A stretch of DNA of 64,000 nucleotides from Lutjanus erythropterus (GCA_020091685.1 CM034613.1:27604263-27668262), one strand, 5' to 3'; shown: positions 25,386 to 44,283, counted from the first letter of the stretch. A program made the numbers and translations. Notes: generated by a model from the letters alone, not told the origin.

Positions 25386-26911
25386 AAGCTTCACTCCTCC
25401 CTCTGAGGACACACACTGAGACATGTTCACCACAGAGTGACTCTTAAAGTGTGATTTTATTCTGTCACACCTGCACACTTGTAGTTCAAACTGTCATTTT
25501 AACATCTGTTGACTCTTATTTTAGCTCTTCAGTGTCATCTAGTGGAACATAAAGTTTAAACAACACGGTCAGAGGGACTGTAAAAAAAAACTACGCACTT
25601 TTTTTTCTCCCAGGATGACGAAGGTACGACCTGCCCTACTCTGCCTGTCATTGACTCATGCTGGTATTGTCACGTCCCATGTCTACACACCTACCCAATC
25701 AAACGACGCAAACCGAGAACTTAAGCCAATCAGAGTACAGATGCTCAAAAATAAACATGTGACATTTACGGAACTTAAAGCAGCAAAAACAAGGTTCAGT
25801 GTTGATGTTTTCTGGACAAGTGGGTCAAAAATCTGCAGTTATCAAACAACAAGAGAGACTTAAAAATAAAGAAAAATGTCCATCACAACTTCTCAAAGTT
25901 CAAGGTGAAGTTTTTAAATGTCTAATTTTGTCCAAAACTCAAAGATGTTCACTTTCATATGATAATAAATGGAGAGAAGTGGGAAATCCCCATATTTGAG
26001 AGGCTGAAAATAGCATTTTTGCATTAAGAATTACTTTAGCCACAAATAATCCATCATTAATCAAAAGAGTTTAAAAGTTCAATTCTTTTTTTTTTTTCTT
26101 CTACTGTCGGACAAGACTTTTATTGCCAACAAGATTATAAAGAGCTTGATAGGATATAGCACATATAAATTAATTATTAATGCTGAATATATGTATAAAA
26201 CCTAATATTGCTATGATAAAATAAAATAAATATAAATAAGTAAAATTATTAAATATTAAATATTAAATGTAGGAAAAGATGGGAAAATGTACAGGGGTCT
26301 TTTTTGCCCGACATGGCAGCCTTAAATATACTGACAAAAATGAATGACAGGAGTCCAAATAATGAGTTGGAGCCACAGAGTAAAAATTAAATAGGTTGTG
26401 ATGATATTTAATATATACGATCTGTGGTTGAAAGTGTCTACTAGATCATAAGTAGGACTGAGTATTTATTGAAGTAACCTGGTACCAAAACTTCTCCAGT
26501 CAAATGACACCTGCATTCAATCCTTTTTTGCACCCAGATATAAAAAAGTGACCTGGTTTTGCGTGCAGCCAATCAACAAAAGAGCTGGTACTGCAATATT
26601 TAAACAATACTCAGCCCCAGTTTTGAGTGATAATTGAAAGGGATTATGTTTATATGAGTCCATAAATTGTTTGTTTGGAAAATATATCATTATTATGTCT
26701 TCAGATTGAACTGTGAGGTGATGTAGGTCTGTGATTCTGCAGGTCTGTGGATAAATGGTGACACCCAGTGGAATAAAATACACATAACAGCAGACCATCA
26801 GCTGCATGCACTTCAAGTTAGTCAAAGAATTTGTGGATAAATTCGAGTTTTTTGGGCATAGATTGAAATGCATTCTCTCCAAGATAAATTATGAAACTAT
26901 AAATGAGCACT

Positions 26912-27108
26912 TAAAGGGACATTTCACCCAAAAATGAAAATTCAGCCATTTCATGTTTTTATTCTGTTATTTTTCCACTGTTTGTGCGATTCTGCAGCTC
27001 TGTTTTCCTGTGAAACTCCAGCAGTGTTGTGTGGACTAAAAAGCTAAACCCGAGCTTCAGTTGGTACAAGGGTGAGTAGATAATGACTGAATTTTCAGTG
27101 AACAGATT
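26912..27108. mobile_element. Short inverted-repeat element (MITE-like)
   Basis: Begins 'aagggacatttcacccaaaa' with 'atgaaaattcagcc' and ends 'gggtgagtagataatgactg' with 'aattttca', so its ends are roughly inverted copies of each other (caccc...gaaaattc and gaattttc...gggtg). This end sequence is very common in fish genomes. Confidence 0.55.
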
Positions 27109-30100
27109 AATTAATTGTTTATTCAGATTCAGTCTCCTGAATCAGTCATAATATATGCAGAACAGCTGCTCTATTAGATAATAAAATATAAAAGAAGTCC
27201 TCCTCTGTGGACCTAAAGGTTTATTTCTCACAAATTTTGTTCACAAATGTGTTAAAATCTGTCAGTGAGTCTTGGACTGGTCACAATTAAAGGACAGTCT
27301 AAAACGGTGATGTCCAATGTGTGGGTTGCGGCCTCTTGTTGGGCCTTTAAAGTACAACAGGTGGGCAGTGAGAGGTCAAAACATCTCTAAGTTTCAATTT
27401 TGTGATTTTGAAATTATCATCAAATATTTTTAATTCATGTTAAGGAAGTAATCAGAACATTTCGGGCATTTGGGTGATGTTCTATAAATATTCTTATATT
27501 TATTATCTGACCTAATTTAACAGGTGTTACACCACATTTGGTGCCCTGTCACATTAACACTCCAGTGTATCTTACATCATGTCACCAGTATGACCAGTCC
27601 AGGAGTCTGCAGCTCTTTGGCTCCTCTCCAGTGACTCCCTGTGGCTTTGACAAAAGATTATATGGAAATAACATTTTTTTTTATTTTCAACCATTTAATT
27701 TTCCTTAATGTTGTTGTAGGCCTAAAGTGATTCTTACATTCTCCAAATTAACTAAAATTTGCATCATACTCTTCACCTCTGCAGATTTTCCCTCCAGGTT
27801 TTGCCAGAGGCAAAGTCTCTGAGCCTCCCTCATTGATGCCAAAACCAAAAAAAAGAAAAGTTTTTTCTTAAAATGGCTCTTCTGAGAGTAAAGGTTGCTG
27901 AAGGCTGTTGAAGCTTCAGTAGAACCTCAACACCTCAGGAGGAACCTTTTGGATCTGTTATTTCTAAGAGTGTACTTCTACTCAGACATCACACTTTTTA
28001 CTCCGCTGCATTTATCTGACGTCTTCAGTTAGTTTACGAGTGAAGATTTTTACACACAAAACATATGAAGAGTTTATAAAAGATGACGTCTTGCTGTAAA
28101 TTAAATTAACCGACAGTTTATTCAATCTTTTGTTGAGATAATTTTATATAAAATCAAATCTTTTTGGTTTTAGAAACCACCCAAAAGAACATAATTTTAA
28201 AAAATGTTTAGAGCCTGATTTGTCTTTATTTGGATGCTTGAAAATTAAATTAAAACATTATTTGTTGTTAAAACCTTTTTCAAACTTGAGTTGGGCTCGA
28301 AACTCAAATTTCTTCAGTTAAGTTGCCTTGAAATTTTAAGTTTGCTCAGCAGTGCGTCAGTTTTATCAATTACTTGAATTTAACTGTAATCAAAGAGGAC
28401 ATGTAACACATTAAAGTTCTGATAAGTTTGTTGGCTCAAAAAGAAAAGACAACTGATTGTCTCATTTTGTTTGAGTATTGCTCACCTGTTTGGGTTTACA
28501 CTGTGTTTATATTTTTACACCTTTCAGTCACGTGTTCAGTGCTGGATTTCCTTTGACAAATTCGTATTTATATCAGTGTGCTGATTGGCTGATGTGCTCT
28601 GTCTTCACACATTACACTGTCGTCATGTTTCATCCAAAAGTGTATTAAATTATTGAATCCAGTGTAATTACTGTCACTGGATCATATGAGAATATAACAT
28701 AAACATAATGCAACAACACGCACATGACATCAGGGATGGAAAAAGTGTTCAGTGTTCAAAACAAAAATTGAAAACAAAATAAAAAACTAAACAATTGTTG
28801 CTGTTTTCTCTCTACAAAGTCAACTTTTCATGAGAGAGTAGAGAATTTATTTAAATGAAGAAGTATCAGAATTTCTCAACACATAAAGAAACGCTTATCT
28901 CCATATCTGGAGATACACGGAACAGGAAGTGTATGAAAAATTGTAATGAGTAAATGAAAAGTAACTAGTAACTAAAGCTGTCAGACAACTGTAGTGGAGT
29001 ATAAAGTACAATATTTCCTCTGAGATGTGGAAGTAGAACGTTTCATAAAGTGGATGTTCCTCTTTCTAACACCAGTTCTGCAAAGAGAGTAACTTTACCA
29101 ACATATTTACTCCTGCATATTTCTTTAACTCGACGTCTTTGTTAAGTTTATACTGTGAGTTCATCTGAGCTGGAGTCAAATTCCCTGCATGTGTCGACAC
29201 ACGTGGACAATAAAGTTCATTTTTAAAAGTGATCTGACCTTTTTTTTTCTGTTGTGACAAACACACAGAAACCAATCAGAGACCTTCCTGTATTACATTT
29301 ATACTAAATAAATACTTAAAAGAAACATCAGCTTAACTTACACATAAATAACTACTTACATGTTTGTCAAGAGCCTTTTATTCCTCCCATGTGGCTCTTT
29401 TTTAATGACAGAAAGTTTCTGAGGTCCTCTCTTTTCAGAGATGTCAGATGGGGGGAGGGGCTTTTAACAAGGAAGTCAAATGAGACCTCAGTTGACCTTC
29501 CTGTTGTGGAGCCCAAAAACGACGGTTAATTACCCAGTTCAAAAACTGTTAGGTTAGATCTGTGGGGATTTCCAGGTCAGCTCATGGTGATTATAAGTTT
29601 TAAAAAGCTGCAGAATGAATCAGTCAGCAGAAACAAACTCTAATCATCTTTATTTGACTGGATCACATGAGGTTTGAACATCATACAAAAGAGAGAAAGT
29701 GTATTATTGCAGCTTTTTTACAGCTTGCACACTAAAATGGAAAGGAACACACAGTGAAACCTGAAACACAAGAAACGAAACTTCAGCCCAGATCTACAGA
29801 TCTGTCAGCACATTCTCAGCCTCAAACGTTTTTTTTCAACTCACCAATCTCTCTTCTCTACATTAGACACAGGAATCTAATATCATGTCACTTCTTTTCC
29901 CTTTCAAAGGGAAATCATCATTCAAAAAATTGTAAAAAAAAAATTAGTGGCTCTGAGTCTTCCTTTTATTTGGTGTGAGATTTGAGAGAGAGAAGAGAAC
30001 ATATTGATCATAAAATCTAAAATTATCTTACAATAGTACACTGAAAAAAATGTGGCCTGTAATTATTACCTCAGTTATTTGTTTAGAAAATATCATTTAA

Positions 30101-30429
30101 ATGCTTTTCTTTTGAAATGTCACCTTTTGTTTTATATGTTACTTGGTGTTTGTAGTTATTTATCCTCATTTCCATCTGATCATTTATACAAAGTAATATT
30201 AACTAAGTTTTTACTGACGCCACAACCTGACTAAAGAAAGTAAAAATTGTATTTTGCTTGCAGTTACCCAGCAGAATTTAGCTCCTGACAGCATTTAATC
30301 TTCTGAAAATAAAACAAAATAAATGAAAATATTCCAATTCAAATAAACACATTAATAAATAACAAAAACCAATAATAAACGGAATGTGAGTTAAAATGCC
30401 CTTACATTAAGATAATTTAATTTATAGGG

Positions 30430-30760
30430 TAAAAACCCGGTTGTGTCTCTCCTCTGAATCACGTGACTAAGATTCTTCCTCGTGACGTGGGCGCGTAAAC
30501 ACGGGAAACAGGAGGACAAACACGGACAGCTGCTGCACCCTCAGGCCGTCGGGTCCGTGTCCGGATTGATGATCAGTCCGGGATCGATCAGGGTGGTGAT
30601 CAGCAGCTGATCGGAGGCGGATCCATCAGTAAACAGCTGGTCGTTGCGGTGTTTGGCTGTCGGGCGGAGGAGAGATGCGTTGCCTGGTAACAGAATCAGG
30701 ACTGAGGAGGAAAACAGGCCAACCGTCACTCTGAGTGAACATCTTCAGCTTCAACGGTCC
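30430..30760 (+). promoter_or_regulatory. Likely CpG-rich promoter of tmem184c
   Basis: A GC- and CpG-rich island in AT-rich surroundings. It holds TCACGTGA (30459-30466, E-box), TGACGTGG (30483-30490, the core bound by XBP1/ATF6-type factors) and the inverted repeat GTTGCC-T-GGTAAC (30679-30691, RFX X-box form). The first coding exon of tmem184c begins after an acceptor at 31511/31512 (cttcctccag), so a 5' UTR exon is expected in this island. Its donor is not pinned down. Confidence 0.5.
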
Positions 30761-31529
30761 AAATATCTTCTGTCGTTCATTCATTATTTCACCACATTTA
30801 ACTGTTCTGTTTCCTCAATGAGATGCTTTCTTTGTCTAGTCGATAAATTGTTCACGTTTGGTGTTTTTGCCAGTTATTATCGAAAAATACACCAATAATT
30901 CAACAATACTGCTGCATAAGTAGAGTAGGGTATCATTACAATGACCTCATTGTATGTTATGCTAATATATGTTGATATTAAATATTTTATGGCATTTTTG
31001 AACGTCCATGACGTTGCAATATTACACAGTATAGGATATAGTTTTTTATTTTTAATTTCAGACTCAATAAAGTACGTTTCTAAATAAATGAATAATTCTT
31101 TAAAAAATGTTTTAATAAATGTTCACTACTTAAAAATATTTTTAAAGGCTCTATATTTAAATATTATTATAATCCAGCACAAAGTTTCATTAATATTAAA
31201 TAATATTACCAACCTCACAAAGTCTTCTTCCTAGAAATATTCAGTTAGTTAGTTTAACACTTCTAAAATTCCCCCAAAGTACCTCAAAATGTGGGATTTT
31301 AGTTTTTAGTTAGTTTATTTTAATCTTAACTGTGAACCAGAAAGGACTGAACCAAACAAAGTCTGACAAAATGAAACAGCACAATGAACCACATCAACCA
31401 AATCAAACGATTCAACAGTTCAGTTCAACTAAATCTAGATGGGAAAAGAAGAGAAATGTACGGTCCATTTTGCACAGTTCAGACGTATAACCTGACTTGC
31501 TCTTCCTCCAGGTGTGGCTTGTGGTTTAG

Positions 31530-36507
<4,978 letters not shown>

Positions 36508-36960
36508 CAGCTGGGTGACACCGCTGGAAGCACGCAGCCAGGGGCGTGAACTCGTTCTTTACGTCCTCTGCCCTCTTATTTGGATGAGCTTCATGGCTGT
36601 GGACAAAGAAACCCTCTGTATCAAAATCAGGCTGAAAATATAAACGCAAACTCTTGTGTTTGAAAAAAGAAGCTAACTCACTGCTGGGTTTTATCAGGAT
36701 AATGAAACAGAAGAGAACGAGTCTGCACTCTGTGACGTCAAAGCCATGTTTGTTGGGAAATGTATTTTTCAAATAATTACCCAGTTTTAAAAGTTTGAAA
36801 TCTGTATTTTGATGTCTAATGATGTCATTTTGATAAATGTATCTTAGCTGTTGGAAAAATGTTTGATGTTTTCATCAGAAGAGGAAGCAGTTTGTTGGTT
36901 TTATGCTCCCACGGTGCTGAAGTGTCCTTGAGCTAGCTTTAACTATTTGTTCTAATTCAT

Positions 36961-36966
36961 AATAAA
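36961..36966 (+). terminator. Poly(A) signal candidate of tmem184c
   Basis: AATAAA about 450 bases after the stop codon at 36507; first such hexamer downstream that I see. Confidence 0.45.
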
Positions 36967-36989
36967 TGAACATGCCATATCTAAACACC

Positions 36990-38629
36990 AGAAACTGTGC
37001 TGTCGCCATCATAAGTGTGGGTCTGTTCCTCCAGTAACTCAGGCAGAGTCTTCAGAAACAGCCCTCTGAGGACGAGGGAACCGAGGAAGACGACAGAAGA
37101 ACATGGATGTGACATCTGTGACGCCAACCGCAGACACAGAAGATGTTTGGATTCACCGCTTCCTGTCCAGAGGAGACAGATTTAGGCAGAGGTGGGCCAA
37201 ACAAACAGCAACCCCTGCATTTGAGTATGATAGACTGAGACACCTGTCAATCAAAGAAACATATCCCCGAGCAAATCTATGTGCTTTAAGTGTCGGTGTT
37301 TTTTATTTTGCTGCCGAGGCAAACACTGGTAAATATTAGGTTTATTATAGACAGTAAACCCTGGAAACAAGACTAATCCTATATTCATGTGGCGTTGGAA
37401 TAATCAGAAAAAATTGTTCCATACTGGGGAAATTCATGTGAACGCCTCTTAAATTAGGAACAATGACAAAGAAAGTTGCTGAAAGTTTAGGTACACAACT
37501 TGCTGAGCTGTTGACATCATATATGCAGAAACATGGTGGATGAAATTAACATTAAATATTTGGTTAATGGTGAGAAACTTTTTATCTATTCATTTGTTGC
37601 ATATATGCTTTTGGCTCGCATGTGATGTATTAGGTTGTACCTGTTGTTACAGTCCATGTACAGTGAGCTACGTTAGTAAGAAGAGTCATTTATTGACAAT
37701 AATCCTGATAAGTCAGGTGAACACAAGTTTTGTGGTTATAGTGAATGCACTGGTGCATCAACCATCCTCCAGACGCAACTCCTCCACCCATTGAGGAATC
37801 CATGTTGTTTCCACATTATGATGTAAAAGATCATGAACGCACACCGGAAGCTGGAAGAATGACCTCCCAGCTCGGGAGGCGGTACCGTCCGAGGAGCACG
37901 TAGATGCAGCATATTCCATATGTCAATCAAGAGAGACTTCAGAGTAAAAGGAAATAGATCATTGATGCATGCATGAGGTACTGAAGCATGAAAAGCAGTT
38001 GGCGGTTAGACGCCGTCGTGGTGAATACATATGCATATATATAAATAGTCTAGAGAGTGGTGGTGGTGAGTGGTGATGATGTGATGATGCAGAGACCTGG
38101 TTAAAGTTGTTAAAGCGTGAGAGCACAGCTGCTAGGCAACAGCAACATGGATGCCAAAACCGTCAGCGTCCAGATGCCACCAAGGCTAACAATTTAACAA
38201 GCTAACAAGCAGGATAAATCACAGTAAAGCAGGAAACACAAAGGCGTAATGAAAAAATGAGGCCATTTGGAATATCAACATTTTTCTCAGATGTATAAAA
38301 TTACAAAAAAAAAACTTGACATGACTGAAATTACAACATATTAACTTACCATCCATGGAAAAATGAAAGTCTGTGGCCTCCAGCTTTTTTAAAAACGTGA
38401 GCGAGCATGTCAGCTGTTGAACTCTAACCTTTTAGACACAGGAGGAAAAGCACAGGTGTAAAATACACAAAGAATGATGGTTTAATTCCATTTAGCTGCG
38501 TCAGTGCATACTGTCTCACTGTGACAGACATTTCAGAAACCTCTGAGAGTTTTTTACTCGATGGACGTCTGAGTACATGTGTAGAACTGATTACAGCTGA
38601 ACAGACTCATTACGTGCCATCCACTGTGT
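36990..38629. other. Non-coding stretch with repeat fragments
   Basis: No gene recognised. 'catgtggcgttggaataatc' (37388) with 'gggaaattcatgtgaacgcc' and 'cgcacaccggaagctggaag' with 'gacctcccagctcgggaggc' (37838-37882) look like dispersed element pieces. Ends were not found. Confidence 0.4.
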
Positions 38630-40217
38630 TACTACACTGGTTATTAGCATTTTTGTCCATTTGGTGACACATTAAAATTTATCAGGAGCTCCAACTGAGC
38701 AGGTGCTCAAACTGTTCTATAGTTTTCTTCAGTAACACTTTTTCTTATGCTGTTCAAACCTCATGTAGAGATGTAACGTGAGACAGAAGGGGGTTAATCG
38801 AATAAAGATGATTGTTTGTTTCTCTCAACTAATTCACTTAGAGGCTTTTTAATTTTTTAAAAATGTTTTTAAATGAACTACATGCCAAATTATCAGCATG
38901 AGCTCTGAGAGGTGCAGAGGATCAGACAGGAAGGAAGCTGCTGCAACGAACCAGTCAAACCCCAAACCAGATATATCAACGGTTTAATTGAATTTATGAA
39001 TCAAACCTGGAAATCAGGAAACAGGGAGGGAGGACGCTGTACCACAAAGACAGACAACCCCAGAGACGTGACAGAAAGAAAAAAGAAGAGAAGGGAAGAA
39101 ATTAAAGGCTTTTGACAAAGATGTAACTAATTATTTATGTTTACGAGGAGCTGATTTGAGAACTTTGAAGCATTTATTCTTTGTAAATGTAAAAGTTGGA
39201 AGTTCTCTGATTAGTTCCTGGGTGTGAAAACATGCAGGGAATTTGACTTCCGCTCACATTAACTCTTTTGAAGGAAGACACAGAGACAGACAAAGACACT
39301 GAGCTATGGAAACATATTGATATTAAATATATTGTTACATTCACGGATTTTAACTTACATAACTGATGCACAATATTTTATTTTGTGTCTTTTACAGCAG
39401 CTGCTGATGAGTCCAAACCTCAGAGACCAACGGTGAGTTGGCGAGGGATCGTCCTCTGTGCTTGACTGGGTCTGACAGCAGCATCAGTTCTGCTGTTTGC
39501 CTTCAGTCTTTGTTTGATTTGGTTTGCTAAGAGGAAAGGAAATCTTCTCTGCAGTCTTACAGATATTGACTTTAAGAGAAACAGAGCATCATGACTAATA
39601 AAACTCAGACACACTTCTGTCAGAAAGAGCATCTTAAGAGTTCATTATTACATTTCATTATTTGTTTTGTCAGAAACTTTTGACTCATCTTCTTCTTCTT
39701 TAGGGTAAATGTTCTTGAGCAGAAGTGGATTTAGTGGGTGTACTGAGGCTCACGCCCTGGATGTTTTCACAAAAGCCCTGTATCTTTTATGATTTGAAAA
39801 TGATATTGTACAAGTAATTTCTCTCAGTTTCTCTCTGACTGCACCGGCATGTCATCTCTCAGTATGAGTGTCAATGTGCAATCCTGGAACCTGAAAGTAC
39901 TGAAAGCCACTAGCGCCTTCATTCACAGAAAGTGGTGCAGCAGCAGGAACCACCAGTGAACCACAGACAGATGATATTTCATTGGTTGTTATCGTTCATC
40001 CACAGTTATGTTAAGGTGATGCTGCTCCCTCTGTCTGTCTGTCTGTGTTCTGCTTACAGACACATCCAGAGCTTCTCTTTGTGTCTGACAGAATTCAGAA
40101 TGAAATAAAACTATTTGTGACATTTTATGAGCACCAATGTGCAGCAGTGTTTATAATCTGTAGCTCAGAAAAGATAACCGCATTGTACATGTGTTTATAA
40201 GTGTGTGCAGACTTTCC

Positions 40218-40257
<40 letters not shown>
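40218..40257. repeat. (TGTC)n microsatellite
   Basis: About ten 'tgtc' units in the right arm; no counterpart seen in the left arm. Confidence 0.9.
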
Positions 40258-40297
40258 CGGACATTATATGGACATGATGTTTCTCCTCTGTGGAGAC

Positions 40298-40480
40298 CAG
40301 GAGCGTAAAACTATTCAGATCCTTTACTGAAGCAAAAGTACTAATATTAGACTGTAAAAATACTTCACTACAAGTAAAAGTCCTGCATTCACAAAACCTT
40401 ACTGAAGTAAAATTATGGAAATATTATCAGATAAATGTACTTAAAGTAAAAGTATTCATGTTGCAGTAAAATGTTCCTGT
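40298..40480. mobile_element. Dispersed fish repeat copy
   Basis: Contains 'aactattcagatcctttact', 'actacaagtaaaagtcctgc' and 'atgtacttaaagtaaaagta', hallmarks of a short repeat very common in percomorph genomes. Class (SINE or MITE) not decided. Confidence 0.55.
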
Positions 40481-42570
40481 CTGTGTTATTATGTCTGGGA
40501 CTGTTGTGGATTAAAAAGTTCAGCTCAGCCTCTGGGATGTAGAGTAGAGACATAAAGTTGAAATGGATAAAATGTTGTTATTTTATTTTTTGTATGTTAT
40601 TTTACTGTAACACTGAACGCACCACAATCAAAGAAGTTCAACTGTTTATAGAATCAGAAACTAAGAAATTGAGAATAATAATATTTTTCCATACTGTATG
40701 CAATTAAGCAAGTGAACTAATAGAATAGAAACATTATTATCATTATTATTATTATTATTATTTATTTTTTTTTTTTTAAGTGGCACTAGTAGTAGTATTT
40801 GTGATATCACAATATGTCTTAGTACTGTACCAGACTGTTACAATACCTACCATGATATTGTAGTTCATTATTTTATTTTATTATTTTTATATTATTTCAT
40901 AAAAGGACTGCTGCTGACAGCTGCTTTGTTTTTGTTTTACAGTTGTAGAAACATAATTCAAACACTGATTGTCGAAAGCTTCATGTCATTTTTCTGCACA
41001 TGCTGAGGTCATGGCTGTTACATATATTTTATTTCATTAAAGAAGGTGTTGGAGCCATAATACGGTTTTGTTTCAGATTTATATAACATGCAAACACATG
41101 CAGTTTTGTGTTTGTCTCACCTCTGAATTCTGAAGTTATGTTGTTACATGGAGTACGTGAGATAAGCTTTGGGTTACTGATTCAACTTTGTAACAAATTC
41201 AGAAACTGAATTTAAAAAAGTGAGTAAGAAATAAATTACGACATAATTCACAAAACAGAATAAAGTTAAACATTAGTGTTTTAAACATTCAAGATGCAGT
41301 AACAGCCAAAAGTATTAAGCATTTATTACAGAACAAGTAACTACAAGAAAAGTCCATTTTTTACTTTCTTTATTCAGTCTGTGTTTTGTTCTTTTTACAG
41401 CATTTCTCCAACACACTTTGTTTCATCTATTGTCCACTGACGTCCTTTTGTTGTCTGATGATTTGTTTTAACTTTAGTTTAATAAATTATTCTTGTCATG
41501 TTGCTTTGAACCAGCAGAACTTTACAAATCTCTGCTGGTTGTGTCTGGCAGTTGTGGTGGCATTGCAGAAGGTGCTTCACCACCTGTTGACTGACCTCTT
41601 CTTGTTAAACTGAGGTTTCAACCCATTGCCTCCTTTCTGTGGACACTACACTGGTTATTAGCATTTTTGTCCACTGGGTGACACTGAAGATCCATTCAAA
41701 TCAATCAGGAGCACAAACTGTTCTGTAGTTTTCTTCAGTTACACACTTTCTTTCTTATGTTCTTCAAACCTCATGTGCTGCTGTAAAGAGACACAGAGGA
41801 CGTCCAATCAAATACAGATGATTACTGTTTGTTTCTCCTGAATAATTCACTCAGTGGCTTTTTAAAAGTTAGTCACCATGAGGCTCAGAGGATCAGACAG
41901 GAAACAAGGTGCCTCTTCCCTGTTAAGTCAGCAAAGGAGAAGCGCTCACTGACACAGATTTTTAACATTTTGAGAGAAATAAACCTTTTGTGTGCACAGA
42001 AGTCCTCTTTTACCTTTTATTATCTATTACAGCAGTTATTCCACATATGTTATGACTGTATTTGGGTTTCAGAGGCTGAATCTGAATAAACAAAAAGATT
42101 AATAGCTCATTAATAGTTACAAAATTAGTTTTGCCGATTTTATCGACAAATTCTATGAATAAATTGAAGTGCATGCAGCCTTGAGGTCTGGTGTTATGTG
42201 CATTTTATTCCACTAGGTGACACCAAAGATCCACTAAAATGCTGCAGGGTCACAGTGAAACATCACTCAGAGTTTAATTTAAAGGCAAAATATGCAACAT
42301 TTTCCCAAAAAACAAAGCAAAACAATGTATGGACTCATAAACAGCCATTTTCAATCATCACTTTGGACCAGGGCTCAGTTAAAAAAATAACAATATTAGT
42401 ACCCTAAAAGTGACACTGATACAAATGGAGTTATTCATCCAATACGTTTTTTTTTTAAACTCCAACAGAGAAGATGAAGGATGTGGGAGTGGCAGAATAA
42501 AACAGACTGTGACCTGCAGTCTCACTCTGTGGTGAACATGTGTTCTGACGTGGAGGAAGGACTGGAGGCT

Positions 42571-42581
42571 GAAACCGAAAG
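42571..42581 (+). promoter_or_regulatory. Interferon-stimulated response element (ISRE), right copy
   Basis: GAAACCGAAAG, identical to the left copy at 25375-25385, about 2.3 kb before the right NLR start codon. Nearby shared words ('ctctgtggtgaacatg', 'gatggcgtctgcatgaaa') show the two regions are homologous. Confidence 0.6.
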
Positions 42582-43311
42582 TAAAAACTTAAGGGTGTTA
42601 TTTGGTGATGGCGTCTGCATGAAATCATAAAATCAGATTGTCAAACGAACAGAAAATTTTAGGCTCAGAAAGCAACAAGGAAACAAACTGTAATATTCTC
42701 ACAGAATATATGAGTAAGATGTGTTAACTGTAATGTTGGAACTTTGAGATAGTAACGAGTATCTCTATTGGTTTCTGAAAGATGCTTGATTGTGATTGGT
42801 CCAGAGCGTGACCTCTTCACATCCTGTCATGCAGGCAGAGTGTGTGTGAAGTTCCGCATGAAATTACAGCACGTCGTCGTCGGGAGTAATTTCTACATGT
42901 TGTGGAAAATAAGACACAAACATCTTTGAGTAAAAGTAAGTAGATGTTTATGTTTCTGTGTAAAGTCTCACGAGCTGATTGTCGCGTTGTTTCCTGTTAG
43001 TGCGTCTTAAAAACATTTGTAGATGTGTAGAGGATCAGACTACAGAAAGTGCTGCGTTGTGGGCTTTATTATATAATGATAAAACTATCATGGATACTAT
43101 ATGTACTATATACTATATGTGTGTTTACTTTTGCTGCAGTTTCCTGTCTGTGATCAAGTTTTTTGGGATATCCTGGTTATATTTTTGCACATGTAAATGT
43201 CTCATCCTGGTTTCAGAAGCTCCATTGTGACTTCCTGACCAAAAATGACGCATTTCTTCTTATTATTTTTTCATTATCTGGATTGTATTCTAGTTTTATA
43301 TGTGTGTAAAT

Positions 43312-44165
43312 CAGTGGTGGACAGTAACGAAGTACATTTACTTGAGTACTGTACTTAAGTACATTTTTTGAGTATCTTTATTTTACTTGAGTATTTGTTG
43401 TTTTGGAAACTTCTGACTTTCACTCCACTTCATTTCTAGGAAGGTTGTCGTTACTCGTTACTTTTTGACTAAACACAGCTTTGAAGTCAACTGCTGCTGT
43501 TTTTTCTTTTCTAAAATGAAGTTGGTCACATGATGTGTTCCTCACTGAAGGAAACCAATCACAGTACCCGCTCTCAACTGAGACTGATGTAAAAGTGAAA
43601 ATACATCACCCAGGCGCTCTGTAACAAGAACAAGCAAACTCTCCCTCTTTCATTCAGACAAAACTTGGTAATGTAGACGGCAGGAGAAAGACAAAATTAA
43701 ATCTCAAGATGTAATTGTAATTAGAAAAAGAGAAATAATTCCAGGTAGGCTTTTAATGTTGGATTGTTTTTATCGGGGTGAAAAATACCACATAATTAAA
43801 TGTAGACAATAGCTGTCTTTTTTGTTTTTGATTGCATTTCTATGCTGAAGTTTTTATTTCTATAGGCTTTGTGTAGCAGAATGGTTCTACAGGAAGTCAG
43901 TGCTTCATCAGATGGTTTCAGAGAGTTACACGGTTCTGTAAATGCACTGTGAGAAACATACAATATAACAATGTATTGATATTAGATAATGTACTTTGAA
44001 CTTTGTACTTTTGAATACTAACGTATTTTTAAAAACAAGTACTCTAGTACTTTAACTCAAGTAAAAAAATGACTGAGCAACTTTTACTTGTAGTTGAATA
44101 ATATTTGACCAGGAGTATCTATACTTTGACTCAAGTACTGGGGTTGAGTACTTTGTCCACCACTG
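43312..44165. mobile_element. Non-autonomous DNA transposon with terminal inverted repeats
   Basis: Starts CAGTGGTGGACAGTAACGAA and ends in the inverse, 'agtactttgtccaccactg'. The inner ends are rich in 'acttgagtact' in both orientations. No transposase frame is present over its 854 bases. hAT-like by its ends, but a clear 8-base target duplication was not seen ('gtgtaaat' against 'gtaataat'). It is absent from the left arm, so it inserted after the duplication or was lost there. Confidence 0.65.
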
Positions 44166-44283
44166 GTAATAATAATAATAAAATTAATAATAATGTCCTG
44201 AATCCTGAATGCCATCAAAAACAGGATAGTTGTGCACATGTAAACACATTCATAGTTTAGGAGCTGTTGCACATTGAAATATA

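Larger units (their letters stand above)
22322..29720 (-). repeat. Left arm of a diverged inverted duplication
   Basis: Read on the minus strand, this block matches 38630-45848 on the plus strand in the same order: exons 22433-23989 with 44846-45761, the promoter at 25375 with 42571, the block 26517-26890 with about 42120-42400 (shared 'gaagtgcatgcag', 'ttatgtg.attttattccac', 'tatggactcata'), a piece near 29180 with 39228 ('acatgcagggaatttgact'), and a piece near 29650 with 38755 and 41765 ('ttcaaacctcatgt'). Exons match closely; intergenic parts are diverged and carry different insertions. Confidence 0.8.
23990..31511. other. Non-coding stretch between the left NLR exons and tmem184c
   Basis: No supported exon apart from possible 5' UTR of the flanking genes. 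Holds the interferon element at 25375, a conserved non-coding block 26517-26890 shared with the right arm, a short inverted-repeat element at 26912-27108, a degenerate 'aagtacaatatttcctctg' repeat at about 28900-29040, and the tmem184c promoter near 30430-30760. Confidence 0.5.

Noticed and set aside
26517-26882. 121-codon minus-strand frame
   Set aside because: Its counterpart in the right arm (about 42120-42400) is diverged with frame breaks, so it behaves as conserved non-coding or UTR sequence.
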